Shown in pieces: positions 8,763 to 17,238 of a stretch of DNA of 64,000 nucleotides. How positions within the stretch are numbered: the first letter of the stretch is position 1; every line of letters begins with the position of its first letter. The position numbers and the translations under genes are program-made. The stretch comes from Myroides fluvii (lineage in GTDB: Bacteria; Bacteroidota; Bacteroidia; Flavobacteriales; Flavobacteriaceae), in the NCBI RefSeq assembly GCF_009792295.1, contig NZ_CP039934.1, forward strand, positions 2,500,501 to 2,564,500. The letters are read 5' to 3'. The notes below the pieces were generated by a model. That model had not been told where the DNA came from and did not search any database. It worked only from the letters and a program-made list of their open reading frames with translations.

Positions 8763-9731
8763 GTGAAGAAGTGCATGTGTTTTTTAAGCATTAGCTTATT
8801 GTGGTGTACTTGGAGCATGGCTCAAGTCGATTCGTTGTATATCGGAAAATACAAACATACCTATGGGGTAACTGGGAGTTTGATGCAAGAATTTTTATCT
8901 CTAAACTACCAAGAGGAGAAGAAGGAGTTTAATTTTGAACCTAATCGGCCATTAAACATAGGATTGGCTTTCTCGTGGAAAAATTCATCCCTGAGTTATA
9001 ACCAGGGTTTTTCAGGTATGCGAGATAAACAAAAGGGGAAAAGTACCACTGTTGATTTACAGTATCATTTAGTTGGAAAGAAGTTTATGGTCGATTTTTA
9101 CTTTCAACAGTATAAGGGATTTTATCGCTTTGATGAAGACCGTAAAGCATACTTTAGTTTCGATGATTTGAGAATTAATAGGTATGGTGGGAAATTTACG
9201 TATGTATTCAATTCTGATAAGTTTTCTATCGGAGCAGCGAACAATAAAAACAACATTCAAAAAAAATCAGCTGGAGCCTTGTTACTTGGTGGATCTAGTT
9301 TTTTAACTGTGATTAAAAACACACCCGAATTACTCGAAGGTATACAGGGAAATGATAGACGCGGTTTTAGTTTTGGCCCTACAATTGGCTATGCCTACAA
9401 TTGGGTACTCTGGCGCAAGCTTTTAGTCTCTCCATCTTTTAGTGTGGGAATAAACGCTATTTTCGACGAAAACTTACAGACTAAAAACACGGTTTTTTAC
9501 GTTAATGGAGAAATAGCGAGTACGCTTAATTTAGCCTACCAAGGAGAAGAATGGGGCGTAGGTATACGATCTTCATTAAGTGCAATGTACTTCGATAAAG
9601 TAGAAGGATATACCACCGAATTATCGAGTAAAAGTTTTTCTTTGTTTGTAACGAAGCGATTTTCAATGAAAAAGGATCCAAAAATCTTTCAATATGATTT
9701 GATTGATTTGTTGAATCCTTCTGTGTATTAG
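8763..9731 (+). CDS. DUF4421 family exported protein
   Basis: The product resembles DUF4421, a Bacteroidetes family of unknown function that is probably an outer membrane beta-barrel. The body alternates polar and hydrophobic residues in strand-like runs, for example YGVTGSLMQEFLSLNY, LNIGLAFSWKNSSLSYNQG and VDLQYHLVGKKFMVDFYFQQ. I chose GTG 8763, which gives the N-terminus VKKCMCFLSISLLWCTWSMA-Q, a clear signal peptide; the longer open frame from TTG 8700 would add 21 residues inside the upstream gene. Final length is 322 residues. Its stop overlaps the stop of the convergent metallophosphoesterase gene (9728-9731). Confidence 0.75.
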   Translation: MKKCMCFLSISLLWCTWSMAQVDSLYIGKYKHTYGVTGSLMQEFLSLNYQEEKKEFNFEPNRPLNIGLAFSWKNSSLSYNQGFSGMRDKQKGKSTTVDLQYHLVGKKFMVDFYFQQYKGFYRFDEDRKAYFSFDDLRINRYGGKFTYVFNSDKFSIGAANNKNNIQKKSAGALLLGGSSFLTVIKNTPELLEGIQGNDRRGFSFGPTIGYAYNWVLWRKLLVSPSFSVGINAIFDENLQTKNTVFYVNGEIASTLNLAYQGEEWGVGIRSSLSAMYFDKVEGYTTELSSKSFSLFVTKRFSMKKDPKIFQYDLIDLLNPSVY

Positions 9732-10684
9732 TTGTATTCTTTAATAAAATTGATGGCTGAGGAATTTAGATGCTGCTCACCACTATAGCGGTAGCATACT
9801 AAGTGCCCATTTTTAGCAACACTGTAATCTAAGCAGCAGGTATTGGGGGTTAGTATAAGTGGTGCTTGATTGATGTTTGTTTTCATCCAATAGTGACCAA
9901 AGAATACGGGTTTTGCTTCTTTAGCATAGAAGTTGATCGCTTGAATATCTATGGCTTCATCGGTATGGTGTTTGATTACAGCGGCACTAATAGTATTTAC
10001 TGTATGTGGTTTTTGCGGTTCTTCCCACCATTTCACTCGAAAAGAATGGCGAATGATGCCGTCCTTATCGATAAACGATTGATTGTTTGGTAGGTCGATT
10101 TCTTTTCCTTTTAGTGCTATTTCAACTGCGTCATATAAAGGAGTTCCTTCGGTATTTGCTTCTTCTAAGAGATCTGTTGTCAAACAATGATCCAGTAAAC
10201 GAGTTTTTAAATACGCAATACTTGCTTCGTCCCAACAAGCGTGAATGGCGCGAAAGGAATCATTTTCATAGTAAAGAGGTAGTGTTTTAAACCACTCAAT
10301 GTACATTTTATACAAATTGGGCTTCTGCATGAAGGCTGCCATGGTAATGGCATGTTGGTTGAAGTTCTTTTTGCTGTGTTCTCGCAAATAGGTTCCCTCA
10401 GCTGTCATCGTATTATAGCAGATGGCATTGTATTCGTGATTCCCCATCAAAGCGATTGCTTCTCCGTTGTCCACCATATTTTTGACAATCTCTAAGACTT
10501 CAACAACATTTACACCTCGATCAATGTAATCGCCAAGAAACAACACTTTTCTTTCGGGATGTTGGTAGTAATGACCTTTTAATTTATAGCCTAAAGCGCC
10601 CAATAATTTTTTTAAATCATTGCTATGGCCATGTATATCACCAATGATATCAAAATTGTTAAAGTTTTTTGGAATTTGGTTCAT
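9728..10684 (-). CDS. Metallophosphoesterase (PPP-like phosphatase)
   Basis: This 318-residue cytosolic protein has the calcineurin-like metallophosphoesterase motifs in order: FDIIGDIHGH near residue 10-20, VLFLGDYIDRG near 50, ALMGNHEYN near 80, and a later H-containing segment FFGHYW. These residues bind the two catalytic metals. Relatives include PrpE/ApaH-like diadenosine tetraphosphatases and bacterial protein phosphatases; the substrate is undetermined. The ATG at 10684 gives MNQIPKNFNNFDIIGDIHG; a longer open frame to 10843 encodes an implausible hydrophobic extension and runs into the upstream terminator. It is the last gene on this minus-strand stretch. Confidence 0.85.
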   Translation of the reverse strand: MNQIPKNFNNFDIIGDIHGHSNDLKKLLGALGYKLKGHYYQHPERKVLFLGDYIDRGVNVVEVLEIVKNMVDNGEAIALMGNHEYNAICYNTMTAEGTYLREHSKKNFNQHAITMAAFMQKPNLYKMYIEWFKTLPLYYENDSFRAIHACWDEASIAYLKTRLLDHCLTTDLLEEANTEGTPLYDAVEIALKGKEIDLPNNQSFIDKDGIIRHSFRVKWWEEPQKPHTVNTISAAVIKHHTDEAIDIQAINFYAKEAKPVFFGHYWMKTNINQAPLILTPNTCCLDYSVAKNGHLVCYRYSGEQHLNSSAINFIKEYN

Positions 10685-10800
10685 AGTTGCAGTAAGTATG
10701 AGAAATAAGATTAATACTTGGTTTAAAATGAGGAATAAAATACTGTTTTTTACGGAAATAAACAAATATATAGCTGATATTTTTGAAAATGTAGGAAATA

Positions 10801-10834
10801 AAAAAAGCCACTTGTGTAAACAAGTGGCTTTTAA
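10801..10834 (-). terminator. Terminator of OmpA-like lipoprotein gene
   Basis: AAAAGCCACTTG (10803-10814) and CAAGTGGCTTTT (10821-10832) pair over a 6-nt loop. Read on the minus strand the hairpin is followed by a T run. It starts about 16 nt past the stop of the OmpA-like gene. Confidence 0.85.
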
Positions 10835-10849
10835 AAATATCAAGAATGA

Positions 10850-11683
10850 TTATTTTTTCATTTCTTTCATTTCCTTTTCGATCATGTCATAGAATTGATC
10901 GATTTTTGGCATCAAGATGATTCTAGTTCTTCTGTTTCTAGCTTTGTTATCAGCAGAATCATTATCAACTAGAGGCACATATTCTCCACGTCCTGAAGCT
11001 ACTAGTTGTTTAGGGTCTAAACCTAAATCTTTTTGTAACACTCTAACGATAGAAGTCGCTCTTTTAACACTCAAATCCCAGTTGTCTTCAAACATTGTGT
11101 TTTTGATAGGCACGTTATCTGTATGTCCTTCAACCATTAATTCAAAATCAGGTTTGCTTTTTGCGATTTTAGCTACTTTCGCTAATACAGCTTTCGCTTT
11201 ATCGTTTACTTGGTAACTAGCAGATTTGAATAATAACTTATCGGCAATTGAAATATATACAACTCCTTTTTCTACGTTAACTTCGATATCTGGATCGTCA
11301 AACCCAACTTCTTTTTTCACGCTCTTAACTAAAGCTAAAGTCACAGAGTCTTTCTTTGTAAGGGCGTCTTGTAATCTTGTAATTTTTAAATCTTTTTCTT
11401 TTAAACTTTCTAAAGATTTCTCTAAGTTATCAGCTCCTTTAGAAGATAACATGGTTAAGTTACCTACGTTGCTGATCAAATCAGATGTGTTTTTCTTTAA
11501 GTCGTGCACTTGGTCTGATAAAACTTTCTTCTCAGCAAGTGCAGAGTTCAATTGAATTGTACAAGTGTTTAATAAATCTTGTACTTCTTTGTTCTTTGCT
11601 TCTAAATCAGCAATTTTTTGTTTTGTACCACACGACGTAAGTGTAAGAGCCAAAACTGATAAACCTAAAACTACTTTTTTCAT
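10850..11683 (-). CDS. OmpA family lipoprotein
   Basis: The 277-residue product starts MKKVVLGLSVLALTLTSCG, an SPII signal with the lipidated Cys at residue 19. A coiled-coil region (about 25-125, heptads such as LEAKNKEVQDLLNTC) is followed by a C-terminal OmpA/MotB peptidoglycan-binding domain containing FELMVEGHTDNVPI and ARNRRTRI. It probably links the outer membrane to the cell wall. I chose ATG 11683 because a longer frame to 11806 overlaps the glycosyltransferase gene and destroys the signal peptide. Downstream is a strong terminator. Confidence 0.9.
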   Translation of the reverse strand: MKKVVLGLSVLALTLTSCGTKQKIADLEAKNKEVQDLLNTCTIQLNSALAEKKVLSDQVHDLKKNTSDLISNVGNLTMLSSKGADNLEKSLESLKEKDLKITRLQDALTKKDSVTLALVKSVKKEVGFDDPDIEVNVEKGVVYISIADKLLFKSASYQVNDKAKAVLAKVAKIAKSKPDFELMVEGHTDNVPIKNTMFEDNWDLSVKRATSIVRVLQKDLGLDPKQLVASGRGEYVPLVDNDSADNKARNRRTRIILMPKIDQFYDMIEKEMKEMKK

Positions 11684-11759
11684 AAATAAAAAAATGATTG
11701 AATTTTGAGTCAAATATACCAAAAGCATTGAGATTCTAGCATATCCGAGTAAAAAATAT

Positions 11760-12767
11760 TTATTGTTTCTTTTGAATTGTGATAAAATTCTTTTTTCTAC
11801 ACACAAAGTACGAAAAAATTACAGATTTTTCTGTGAAATAATTGTTAATATTCGTAAATTCTATTTTATCTTTGAGTTTAGGGATGCGTTTATAGAAGGC
11901 AAAATGAGAGCGAATAATCGCCCAACAGTGTTGGGGTTTGAATAGAAGCATAAAGCGAATCCCCGCAATTCCATCTAAACAAAGCCGAGTGAAAAGGGTG
12001 CTGAATTTATGTTGAGCAGGTAAATTCTTGTACAACATCATCAAGGAATTGCGAAAGTTTAAATAGGTTTTTCTTGGATTGTCGTAATTTAATGTCGCAC
12101 CACCTACGTGATAAACCGTCGAGAAACCACAATATTGAATGCGATAGCCCTTGTTTTTGGCACGCCAACATAGATCAATTTCTTCTTGGTGGGCAAAGAA
12201 ATCTTCGTCAAATCCTTTTAAGGCCTGAAAAACCTCATTTCTGATGAATAAACAAGCGCCACTAGCCCAAAAAATATCTACAATATCATTATACTGCCCT
12301 TCATCTTTTTCAATACTGTTAAAAATACGCCCTCTACAATAAGGAAAACCATATTTGTCAATATACCCACCTGCTGCACCTGCATATTCAAAATACGCTT
12401 TGTTTTTGTAATCGAGTATTTTGGGTTGCACAAGAGCTAAGGTTGGATCTGCTTGAAATAAATCGGCAATTGGAGTTAACCAGTTTTCCGTTACTTCAAT
12501 ATCTGAATTTATTAAAATGAGAATGGGTTCTGTTAGATGAGCTAATCCTTCGTTATATCCTTTAGCATACCCGTAGTTTCCTTTATTTTGAATGATTTTT
12601 ACTTCGGGAAATTTATCCTGTATAAACGCTTGACTCCCATCTGTGGAAGCATTGTCTATCACGTACAAATTTGCTTGCGGTGAAAACTGCTCCATAGCAG
12701 GTAAAAATGTTTCTAAAAGTTTTTTCCCGTTCCAATTTAGGACCACTAAGGCAAATTGTTTTCCCAT
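11760..12767 (-). CDS. Family 2 glycosyltransferase
   Basis: The 335-residue protein has the GT-A fold signature of GT2 enzymes: FALVVLNWNGKKLLETFL at the N-terminus, VIDNASTDGS near 40, KGNYGYAKGYNEGL near 65, the metal-binding NSDIEV near 90, and an acceptor-side segment FDEDFFAHQEEIDLCWRAKNKGY near 195. It likely adds a sugar to a surface glycan (rhamnosyltransferase-like). No transmembrane span is evident, so it is cytosolic or membrane-associated. The gene follows the HsdR_N-like gene by 9 nt on the same strand and is probably co-transcribed with it. Confidence 0.88.
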   Translation of the reverse strand: MGKQFALVVLNWNGKKLLETFLPAMEQFSPQANLYVIDNASTDGSQAFIQDKFPEVKIIQNKGNYGYAKGYNEGLAHLTEPILILINSDIEVTENWLTPIADLFQADPTLALVQPKILDYKNKAYFEYAGAAGGYIDKYGFPYCRGRIFNSIEKDEGQYNDIVDIFWASGACLFIRNEVFQALKGFDEDFFAHQEEIDLCWRAKNKGYRIQYCGFSTVYHVGGATLNYDNPRKTYLNFRNSLMMLYKNLPAQHKFSTLFTRLCLDGIAGIRFMLLFKPQHCWAIIRSHFAFYKRIPKLKDKIEFTNINNYFTEKSVIFSYFVCRKKNFITIQKKQ

Positions 12768-12776
12768 AATTTTCGT

Positions 12777-13235
12777 TTATTCAATGGTGAATGAAGTGTA
12801 GTTTGGCAGTGATTGTAAAAAGAAATAACTTTCTTTCTCATAGTCCATCTGACAGAAGTAGTGCTGTAATCCGTTGGTTACATACAAGTGCGTTGCACGC
12901 AACTGAAAATTGTACCGTGCAATTTGATCAAAGGTCTCTTGTGTAATAGCAACAGTAGGGGCTTTGCATTCCACGAGAATAGCAATGCTTCCGTTGGGAG
13001 TGAAAACCACTACATCATAGCGTTTGTTCATGCCGTTAATCTTGACAATCTTTTCAACACTGATAAGCGAGCTAGGATAGCCTTTGTGCTCTATCAAATC
13101 GCGAACGACGTGTTGTCTTACCCACTCTTCAGGAGTTAGTAGAATAAATTTTTTACGGATCACATCAAAAATAGCTATCTTATTTTCACTATTTTTGAAT
13201 CGGAAATTAAAAGATGGAAAGTTTAATCTTTGCAT
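12777..13235 (-). CDS. HsdR N-terminal-like nuclease-fold protein
   Basis: This 152-residue protein resembles the type I restriction enzyme R subunit N-terminal domain (HSDR_N_2), a PD-(D/E)xK nuclease fold. The likely catalytic elements are YDVVVFTPNGSIAILVECKAP, with D and ExK placed as in the family. No helicase domain, hsdM or hsdS is nearby, so it is a stand-alone gene and not part of a restriction system here. I recall it next to holA across Flavobacteriia, which suggests a housekeeping DNA role. It is divergent from holA across a 52-bp gap. Confidence 0.8.
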   Translation of the reverse strand: MQRLNFPSFNFRFKNSENKIAIFDVIRKKFILLTPEEWVRQHVVRDLIEHKGYPSSLISVEKIVKINGMNKRYDVVVFTPNGSIAILVECKAPTVAITQETFDQIARYNFQLRATHLYVTNGLQHYFCQMDYEKESYFFLQSLPNYTSFTIE

Positions 13236-13287
13236 CTTACAAAGATATTTGTTTAAGCGGATAGTACAATTTTAAGTAAATTATATT

Positions 13288-14292
13288 TTGGAACAACTCA
13301 AAGAAATCGTAAGGAATATTAAAAATAAGACTATTGCACCTGTTTATTTTTTGATGGGAGATGAGCCTTATTACATTGATAACGTTGCGGATTATATCGA
13401 AAATAATGTATTGACGGAAGAAGAAAAGGGATTTAATCAGATGATACTTTACGGACGAGATGTTACTATTCAAGATATCGTGTCGAATGCGAAGCGCTTC
13501 CCTTTAATGGCAGATAAACAAGTGATTATTGTTAAGGAAGCTCAGGATTTGGCCAAGACGATTGAGCAATTGGACGATTATGTCAATCAACCGCAACCTT
13601 CTACTGTATTGGTATTTTGTTATAAATACAAAACGATTGACAAGCGTAAAAAGTTATACAAGAGCTTGCAAAAACACGCCGTTCTCTTTGAGAGTAATCG
13701 CTTGAAAGACTATAAACTCGAAGGGTGGTTGCAACAAACGGTAGTAAAACGCGGGTATAGTATTGATCCGAAATCGGCAGCTATGTTGATTGAATTTCTG
13801 GGAAATGACTTGTCTAAAATTGTCAAGGAATTGGATAAATTGACTCTTGTTCTGCCTAAGGGACAACCCATTACGGCAGAAGTTATCGAAAAGAATATCG
13901 GAATCAGTAAGGATTATAATAATTTTGAATTGATGAAAGCGATTGTCGATCGCAATCAATTACAGGCGTATAAAATTGCAAATCACTTTGCACAAAATCC
14001 TAAGAATAACCCTTTTGTCGTGACTATTGGAATTGTTTATGCCTATTTTTCTAAGCTTTTATTGTATCATGGGCTTTCGGATAAATCACCACAAAATGCG
14101 ATGAAGAATTTGAAAGTCGTTCAGTATGCAATCAAAGACTATGAGTTGGGGTTTAGAACCTATCCAATGAAACGCGTCAGTCAAATTATTGCGCATTTAA
14201 AGGAAGTAGATTTGAAAGGGAAGGGAGTAGGGGCTGCTCAACTACCACAAGGTGATTTGTTAAAAGAAATGTTGATGAAAATCTTTAATTAA
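13288..14292 (+). CDS. holA: DNA polymerase III delta subunit
   Basis: HolA is the clamp-loader subunit that opens the DnaN ring. The 334-residue product shows the family pattern IAPVYFLMGDEPYYIDNVADYI, MILYGRDV, ANAKRFPLM-type and a C-terminal helical collar domain. The start is TTG at 13288, giving an N-terminus (MEQLKEIVRNIKNKTIAPVY) that aligns with flavobacterial HolA; the first ATG would remove the initial strand of the domain. It is followed 10 nt later by a small membrane protein gene on the same strand. Confidence 0.9.
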   Translation: MEQLKEIVRNIKNKTIAPVYFLMGDEPYYIDNVADYIENNVLTEEEKGFNQMILYGRDVTIQDIVSNAKRFPLMADKQVIIVKEAQDLAKTIEQLDDYVNQPQPSTVLVFCYKYKTIDKRKKLYKSLQKHAVLFESNRLKDYKLEGWLQQTVVKRGYSIDPKSAAMLIEFLGNDLSKIVKELDKLTLVLPKGQPITAEVIEKNIGISKDYNNFELMKAIVDRNQLQAYKIANHFAQNPKNNPFVVTIGIVYAYFSKLLLYHGLSDKSPQNAMKNLKVVQYAIKDYELGFRTYPMKRVSQIIAHLKEVDLKGKGVGAAQLPQGDLLKEMLMKIFN

Positions 14293-14302
14293 AAGAAACA
14301 AA

Positions 14303-14491
14303 ATGGCAAATAATTTAAATAAGAATAAAATATTAGGGTATGCTACCTTGATTATGATTTTAATGGGAATTGTGTTAATTGCCTTAGGAACATTAAAATA
14401 CTATGAAATAGCGGGTTGGGGGTTTGCAGCAGTTGGCGTTGGCTTCTTGGCCATTGCTTGGGTGTTTAATGCCTTAAAAGGGCGTGTGTAG
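14303..14491 (+). CDS. CAL67264-type small membrane protein
   Basis: A 62-residue protein with two transmembrane segments (about residues 11-31 and 37-56). The ending GWGFAAVGVGFLAIAWVFNALKGRV-like pattern matches the short CAL67264 family of Flavobacteriia, whose function is unknown. It lies 10 nt downstream of holA and is probably read from the same transcript. The short length is normal for the family. Confidence 0.8.
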   Translation: MANNLNKNKILGYATLIMILMGIVLIALGTLKYYEIAGWGFAAVGVGFLAIAWVFNALKGRV

Positions 14492-14561
14492 GGCTATCTC
14501 TACTTTCAATTAACGGAGTTCACAGCTAGAAAACTAGTGGAATCTAGGAGAGGAGTAAAAA

Positions 14562-14620
14562 TAAAAAAATCTTGTAATTGATTGTCGTTTTGGTTCAAAA
14601 CGAAGAATCAGTTACAAGAT
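14562..14620 (-). terminator. Long hairpin terminator of small acidic protein gene
   Basis: Positions 14569-14583 pair with 14606-14620 over 15 bp with one G-U wobble, and a further CGTTTT/AAAACG pair extends the stem. On the minus strand it runs into a T7 tract. It may also stop plus-strand readthrough from the CAL67264-type gene. Confidence 0.75.
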
Positions 14621-14629
14621 CCTATTTGC

Positions 14630-14818
14630 TTAAATTCCCAAGTGCTCTTCGTACTCATCGTAATACTCTATTTCTTCTTTCTCTAACTCTACGTACAGTC
14701 CTGCTGGTATTTCAGCTTCGCTCAGCGGGTAATTTAAGTTTTCGCCTACAGCTGGGTTTGTTTCTACATCCTGCTCTTGTAGGTCTTTAAAACGGATCGT
14801 TCTAAAAAATTTTTCCAT
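14630..14818 (-). CDS. Small acidic protein of unknown function
   Basis: A 62-residue, strongly acidic protein (MEKFFRTIRFKDLQEQD at the start, a Glu/Tyr-rich tail EYYDEYEEH) without signal peptide or membrane span. I do not recognise a family. It is supported as a real gene by a -7-like box (14845-14852) about 27 nt upstream of the ATG and by a strong minus-strand terminator just after its stop. Confidence 0.6.
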   Translation of the reverse strand: MEKFFRTIRFKDLQEQDVETNPAVGENLNYPLSEAEIPAGLYVELEKEEIEYYDEYEEHLGI

Positions 14819-14844
14819 ACAATTTAACGTGATTTTAATTACTT

Positions 14845-14852
14845 TAAATATA
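14845..14852 (-). promoter_or_regulatory. -7-like box for small acidic protein gene
   Basis: On the minus strand TATATTTA differs from TAnnTTTG at the last base, about 27 nt before the ATG at 14818. Confidence 0.35.
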
Positions 14853-15019
14853 GTGAAAAATATTTGATTATTTTGGGTGTTTTTGAATTATTAGTTGTTA
14901 TTTTAAAAAACTTTAACATATTAAGGCACTTGATATCTTAAGATTTGTTTGGTTTAACTTTTTTTAAGAAATTTAGAGGCTTTAAGAAGTTAATGCTAGT
15001 AGTAAAGAAGTGAAGTAGT

Positions 15020-15511
15020 ATGTTTGATATAAAATATAGACAATACGCAATCTGGGTGATGATCGCGCTATTGGTTTTTAGCGTTTTGATCGTTGTGGAT
15101 TTGGTGTTTTTGCCCCATGAAAAAACGGAAGAAACTATCGAGTCTTATGGATTTTTGACCCAAGGTAATACAAAAGAAGTGGTAGGGTATCGATATCTTA
15201 CAGATAAAGGAACAAAATTTTCGATCAATAAGGATTACATTCGTGGAGATCAGGTTACAATACAGCGTACGTTATTGTTTAAAGAAATTGTTGACATTAA
15301 AACCCCTTCGAGAGATTATACAAAATTACTAGCTTCTGGTTTTAATGGTTTTACACTTGTTCTACTTGTTATCCTCGCTGTCTCTTGTGGAATTAGCGTT
15401 TTTAATTTATGGGGTGTTGACCCGATTCCTGTTAATCGCTATCATAATTTTGTCATGTTTACGGCTTTTGTTTTTTTTTGTACCGCATCCATGTGGTTTC
15501 TCTTTAATTAA
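15020..15511 (+). CDS. Three-span membrane protein of unknown function
   Basis: The 163-residue product has a hydrophobic segment near residues 10-31, an extracytoplasmic-looking loop of about 70 residues (with GYRYLTDKGTKFSINKDYI), and two further spans near 106-128 and 141-161. I do not recognise a family. It stands alone on the plus strand, convergent with the lipoprotein gene at 15596-16795. Confidence 0.65.
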   Translation: MFDIKYRQYAIWVMIALLVFSVLIVVDLVFLPHEKTEETIESYGFLTQGNTKEVVGYRYLTDKGTKFSINKDYIRGDQVTIQRTLLFKEIVDIKTPSRDYTKLLASGFNGFTLVLLVILAVSCGISVFNLWGVDPIPVNRYHNFVMFTAFVFFCTASMWFLFN

Positions 15512-15535
15512 AGCCTTATCGGTTGGTACTGTTTT

Positions 15536-15573
15536 TAAAAAAAACAAGAAGCTAAATGAAGTAGCTTCTTGTT
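15536..15573 (-). terminator. Terminator of Ig/lipocalin-like lipoprotein gene
   Basis: AACAAGAAGCTA (15543-15554) pairs with TAGCTTCTTGTT (15562-15573) over a 7-nt loop; on the minus strand a T8 tract follows. It can also serve the convergent plus-strand gene. Confidence 0.8.
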
Positions 15574-15595
15574 CGAAATATAGATTAGCTTCGAT

Positions 15596-16795
15596 TTACA
15601 TTTTCTTTAAAATCAATGCCGTTGATTTTTGTGGAAATAGTACATATTCGAATAAAGTTGCTTGCATTTCATTAGAATGGACAAACTCTTCAACGGTTAG
15701 ATAATAAGTATAAGCGCCATTTCGATTTTCTAATATCACTGTATTAGCAGAATATTTAGCATATTTACTCATATATTGAACTGTTTCAATATTGGGAATA
15801 CCCTGCGTATTTTCTGCTTGTATCACAGAACAAGATCCATTTTCGTTAAATGTGACGGTAAAGACTTTTTGCCCATTGAGCTCTGCTTTCCATGTACCAA
15901 TAAGCTGTTGGATATCTAGTGCTACATCTTCTTTTTGACGAATTAAACGACCCGCTTGTCCCTGTTCATGAATGCCAGATACGGTTAATTGTACATCCAA
16001 TTCATTAGTAGAAATATACTTTTTAACCTCAATAATAGAATAATCAGTCATTTTCATGCCAGAAGAAATCACATCTAAGTGAACTTTATCTCCAAGTATT
16101 CTGTATTCTCCTTGCATTAATGTACCGAAGTATACAAAGTTGAACGTATCATCAGCATAAAAATTATAGATAATATCGTGTGAAGCAGCATTTTCTAATT
16201 TCCATTTTCCATGGATTAGTTGCGCTAGGTTGTGTTGCTCTTGCTCTATTTGAATGGCAATTTCATTGGATTTACTATTCGTTCGCTCTGCGTAAACTTT
16301 GAGAAGAGGGATGTCTGTTGCTTTAACGGTATAGGTATTGCCTGTAATAGGTTTAGCATTAACGTAAAAAATAACTCCTGTTGTCAGGTCTGTTTGCTCG
16401 CTATTAAGAGCAGAGAACGTAAGTATATCATTAACCTTTGCCACCTCTTTGTTGGCTTTTATGGTTAATGTTTCTTTTGCAACGGTGATGCTAATAGGAG
16501 CACTGTTTTGATAGTTGCGTTTCGTCGCTACCACTTGGTATATTGCAGCTGCAGGTGCTCTATACGTATAGCCCACAATAGCTTTGTTGTCAACTAGAAT
16601 AGTCGCATCTGTGATTACTTTCCCCTTGTTGTCAGAAACAACAAAAGAAACGTCTTCTCCAAGTAAAATGCGTTCAGTACTCGCTTTAAGTGTTAAGGTT
16701 AGTTCTTCTGTTGTTGAATCATCACTACTACAACCGAAAACAAAAGCGCTAAGCAGTAAAATAACTGCTGAATTGATAATTTTTTTGATAAACAT
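15596..16795 (-). CDS. Surface lipoprotein with Ig-like and lipocalin-like domains
   Basis: The 399-residue protein has an SPII signal (MFIKKIINSAVILLLSAFVFGC) with Cys followed by SSDDST, fitting the Bacteroidetes lipoprotein export signal for surface display. Two Ig-like/cadherin-like modules (about 30-110 and 110-195) are followed by two lipocalin-like repeats that each open with a G-x-W pattern: HGKWKLENAAS near 195 and IGTWKAELNGQ near 290. Such domains often bind small ligands, but no ligand can be inferred. It is a single-gene unit with its own -7 box and terminator. Confidence 0.75.
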   Translation of the reverse strand: MFIKKIINSAVILLLSAFVFGCSSDDSTTEELTLTLKASTERILLGEDVSFVVSDNKGKVITDATILVDNKAIVGYTYRAPAAAIYQVVATKRNYQNSAPISITVAKETLTIKANKEVAKVNDILTFSALNSEQTDLTTGVIFYVNAKPITGNTYTVKATDIPLLKVYAERTNSKSNEIAIQIEQEQHNLAQLIHGKWKLENAASHDIIYNFYADDTFNFVYFGTLMQGEYRILGDKVHLDVISSGMKMTDYSIIEVKKYISTNELDVQLTVSGIHEQGQAGRLIRQKEDVALDIQQLIGTWKAELNGQKVFTVTFNENGSCSVIQAENTQGIPNIETVQYMSKYAKYSANTVILENRNGAYTYYLTVEEFVHSNEMQATLFEYVLFPQKSTALILKKM

Positions 16796-16818
16796 AATTG
16801 ATTATTTAATGATATCGC

Positions 16819-16826
16819 AAATGTAT
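16819..16826 (-). promoter_or_regulatory. -7 box for surface lipoprotein gene
   Basis: On the minus strand TACATTTG matches TAnnTTTG, 23 nt before the ATG at 16795. Confidence 0.45.
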
Positions 16827-17150
16827 TCTATATTATTTTTATTTAGATTAAATATTGATAAAAATATTAAGATTTTATATTGTTGTTACTCAGTTCTTTG
16901 TGTTTGTTTTCTTGTTTTTTTTGAAAAGGGAGTAAATAAATAAGGCAGAAATGCAACTAAATAAGTTCGCTAGATGCAGGGGCGAGAAGAAAAGTAAAGG
17001 GCAAAAAGAAGTAGGAGAGGTGAACATTGATGTTGGATGTAGGGGGGCGCGCGCGAAAAAAGTAAGACAATTGGAGCACTTTGTTTTTTTTAGGAGTGTT
17101 GATGTTTTTTCACTATAAGGAAAAATATTTCTTATCTCCGTATTATTGTG

Positions 17151-17158
17151 TATTTTTG
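17151..17158 (+). promoter_or_regulatory. -7 promoter box for ettA
   Basis: TATTTTTG matches TAnnTTTG, 80 nt before the ettA ATG, implying a leader of about 76 nt. Confidence 0.45.
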
Positions 17159-17175
17159 GGGTATTCGATGGATTT

Positions 17176-17200
17176 ATTGTTGCTCGGGGTGAGTAGCAAT
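17176..17200 (+). promoter_or_regulatory. Leader hairpin upstream of ettA
   Basis: ATTGTTGCTC (17176-17185) pairs with GAGTAGCAAT (17191-17200) through 10 pairs including two G-U wobbles, with a GGGGT loop. It has no T tract, so it is not a standard terminator. It lies 38 nt before the start codon and could affect translation or stability. Confidence 0.4.
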
Positions 17201-17238
17201 ATCGTCATCATATCATTATTCAATCAATTTTTTACTTT

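Larger units (their letters stand above)
16827..17238. other. Intergenic region between lipoprotein gene and ettA
   Basis: This divergent spacer holds the ettA promoter and leader but no convincing gene. A 55-codon frame at 16951-17118 has no family features. A run of six G followed by alternating CG (17042-17055) stands out from the AT-rich surroundings. Confidence 0.5.

Noticed and set aside
12777..13235. Idea that the HsdR_N-like gene marks a restriction or defence island
   Set aside because: No hsdM, hsdS, helicase domain or other defence genes nearby; the gene sits with holA as I recall from related core genomes.
16951..17118. 55-codon plus-strand frame in the spacer before ettA
   Set aside because: Basic, low-complexity product, no recognisable promoter or terminator of its own, and no family match I can recall.
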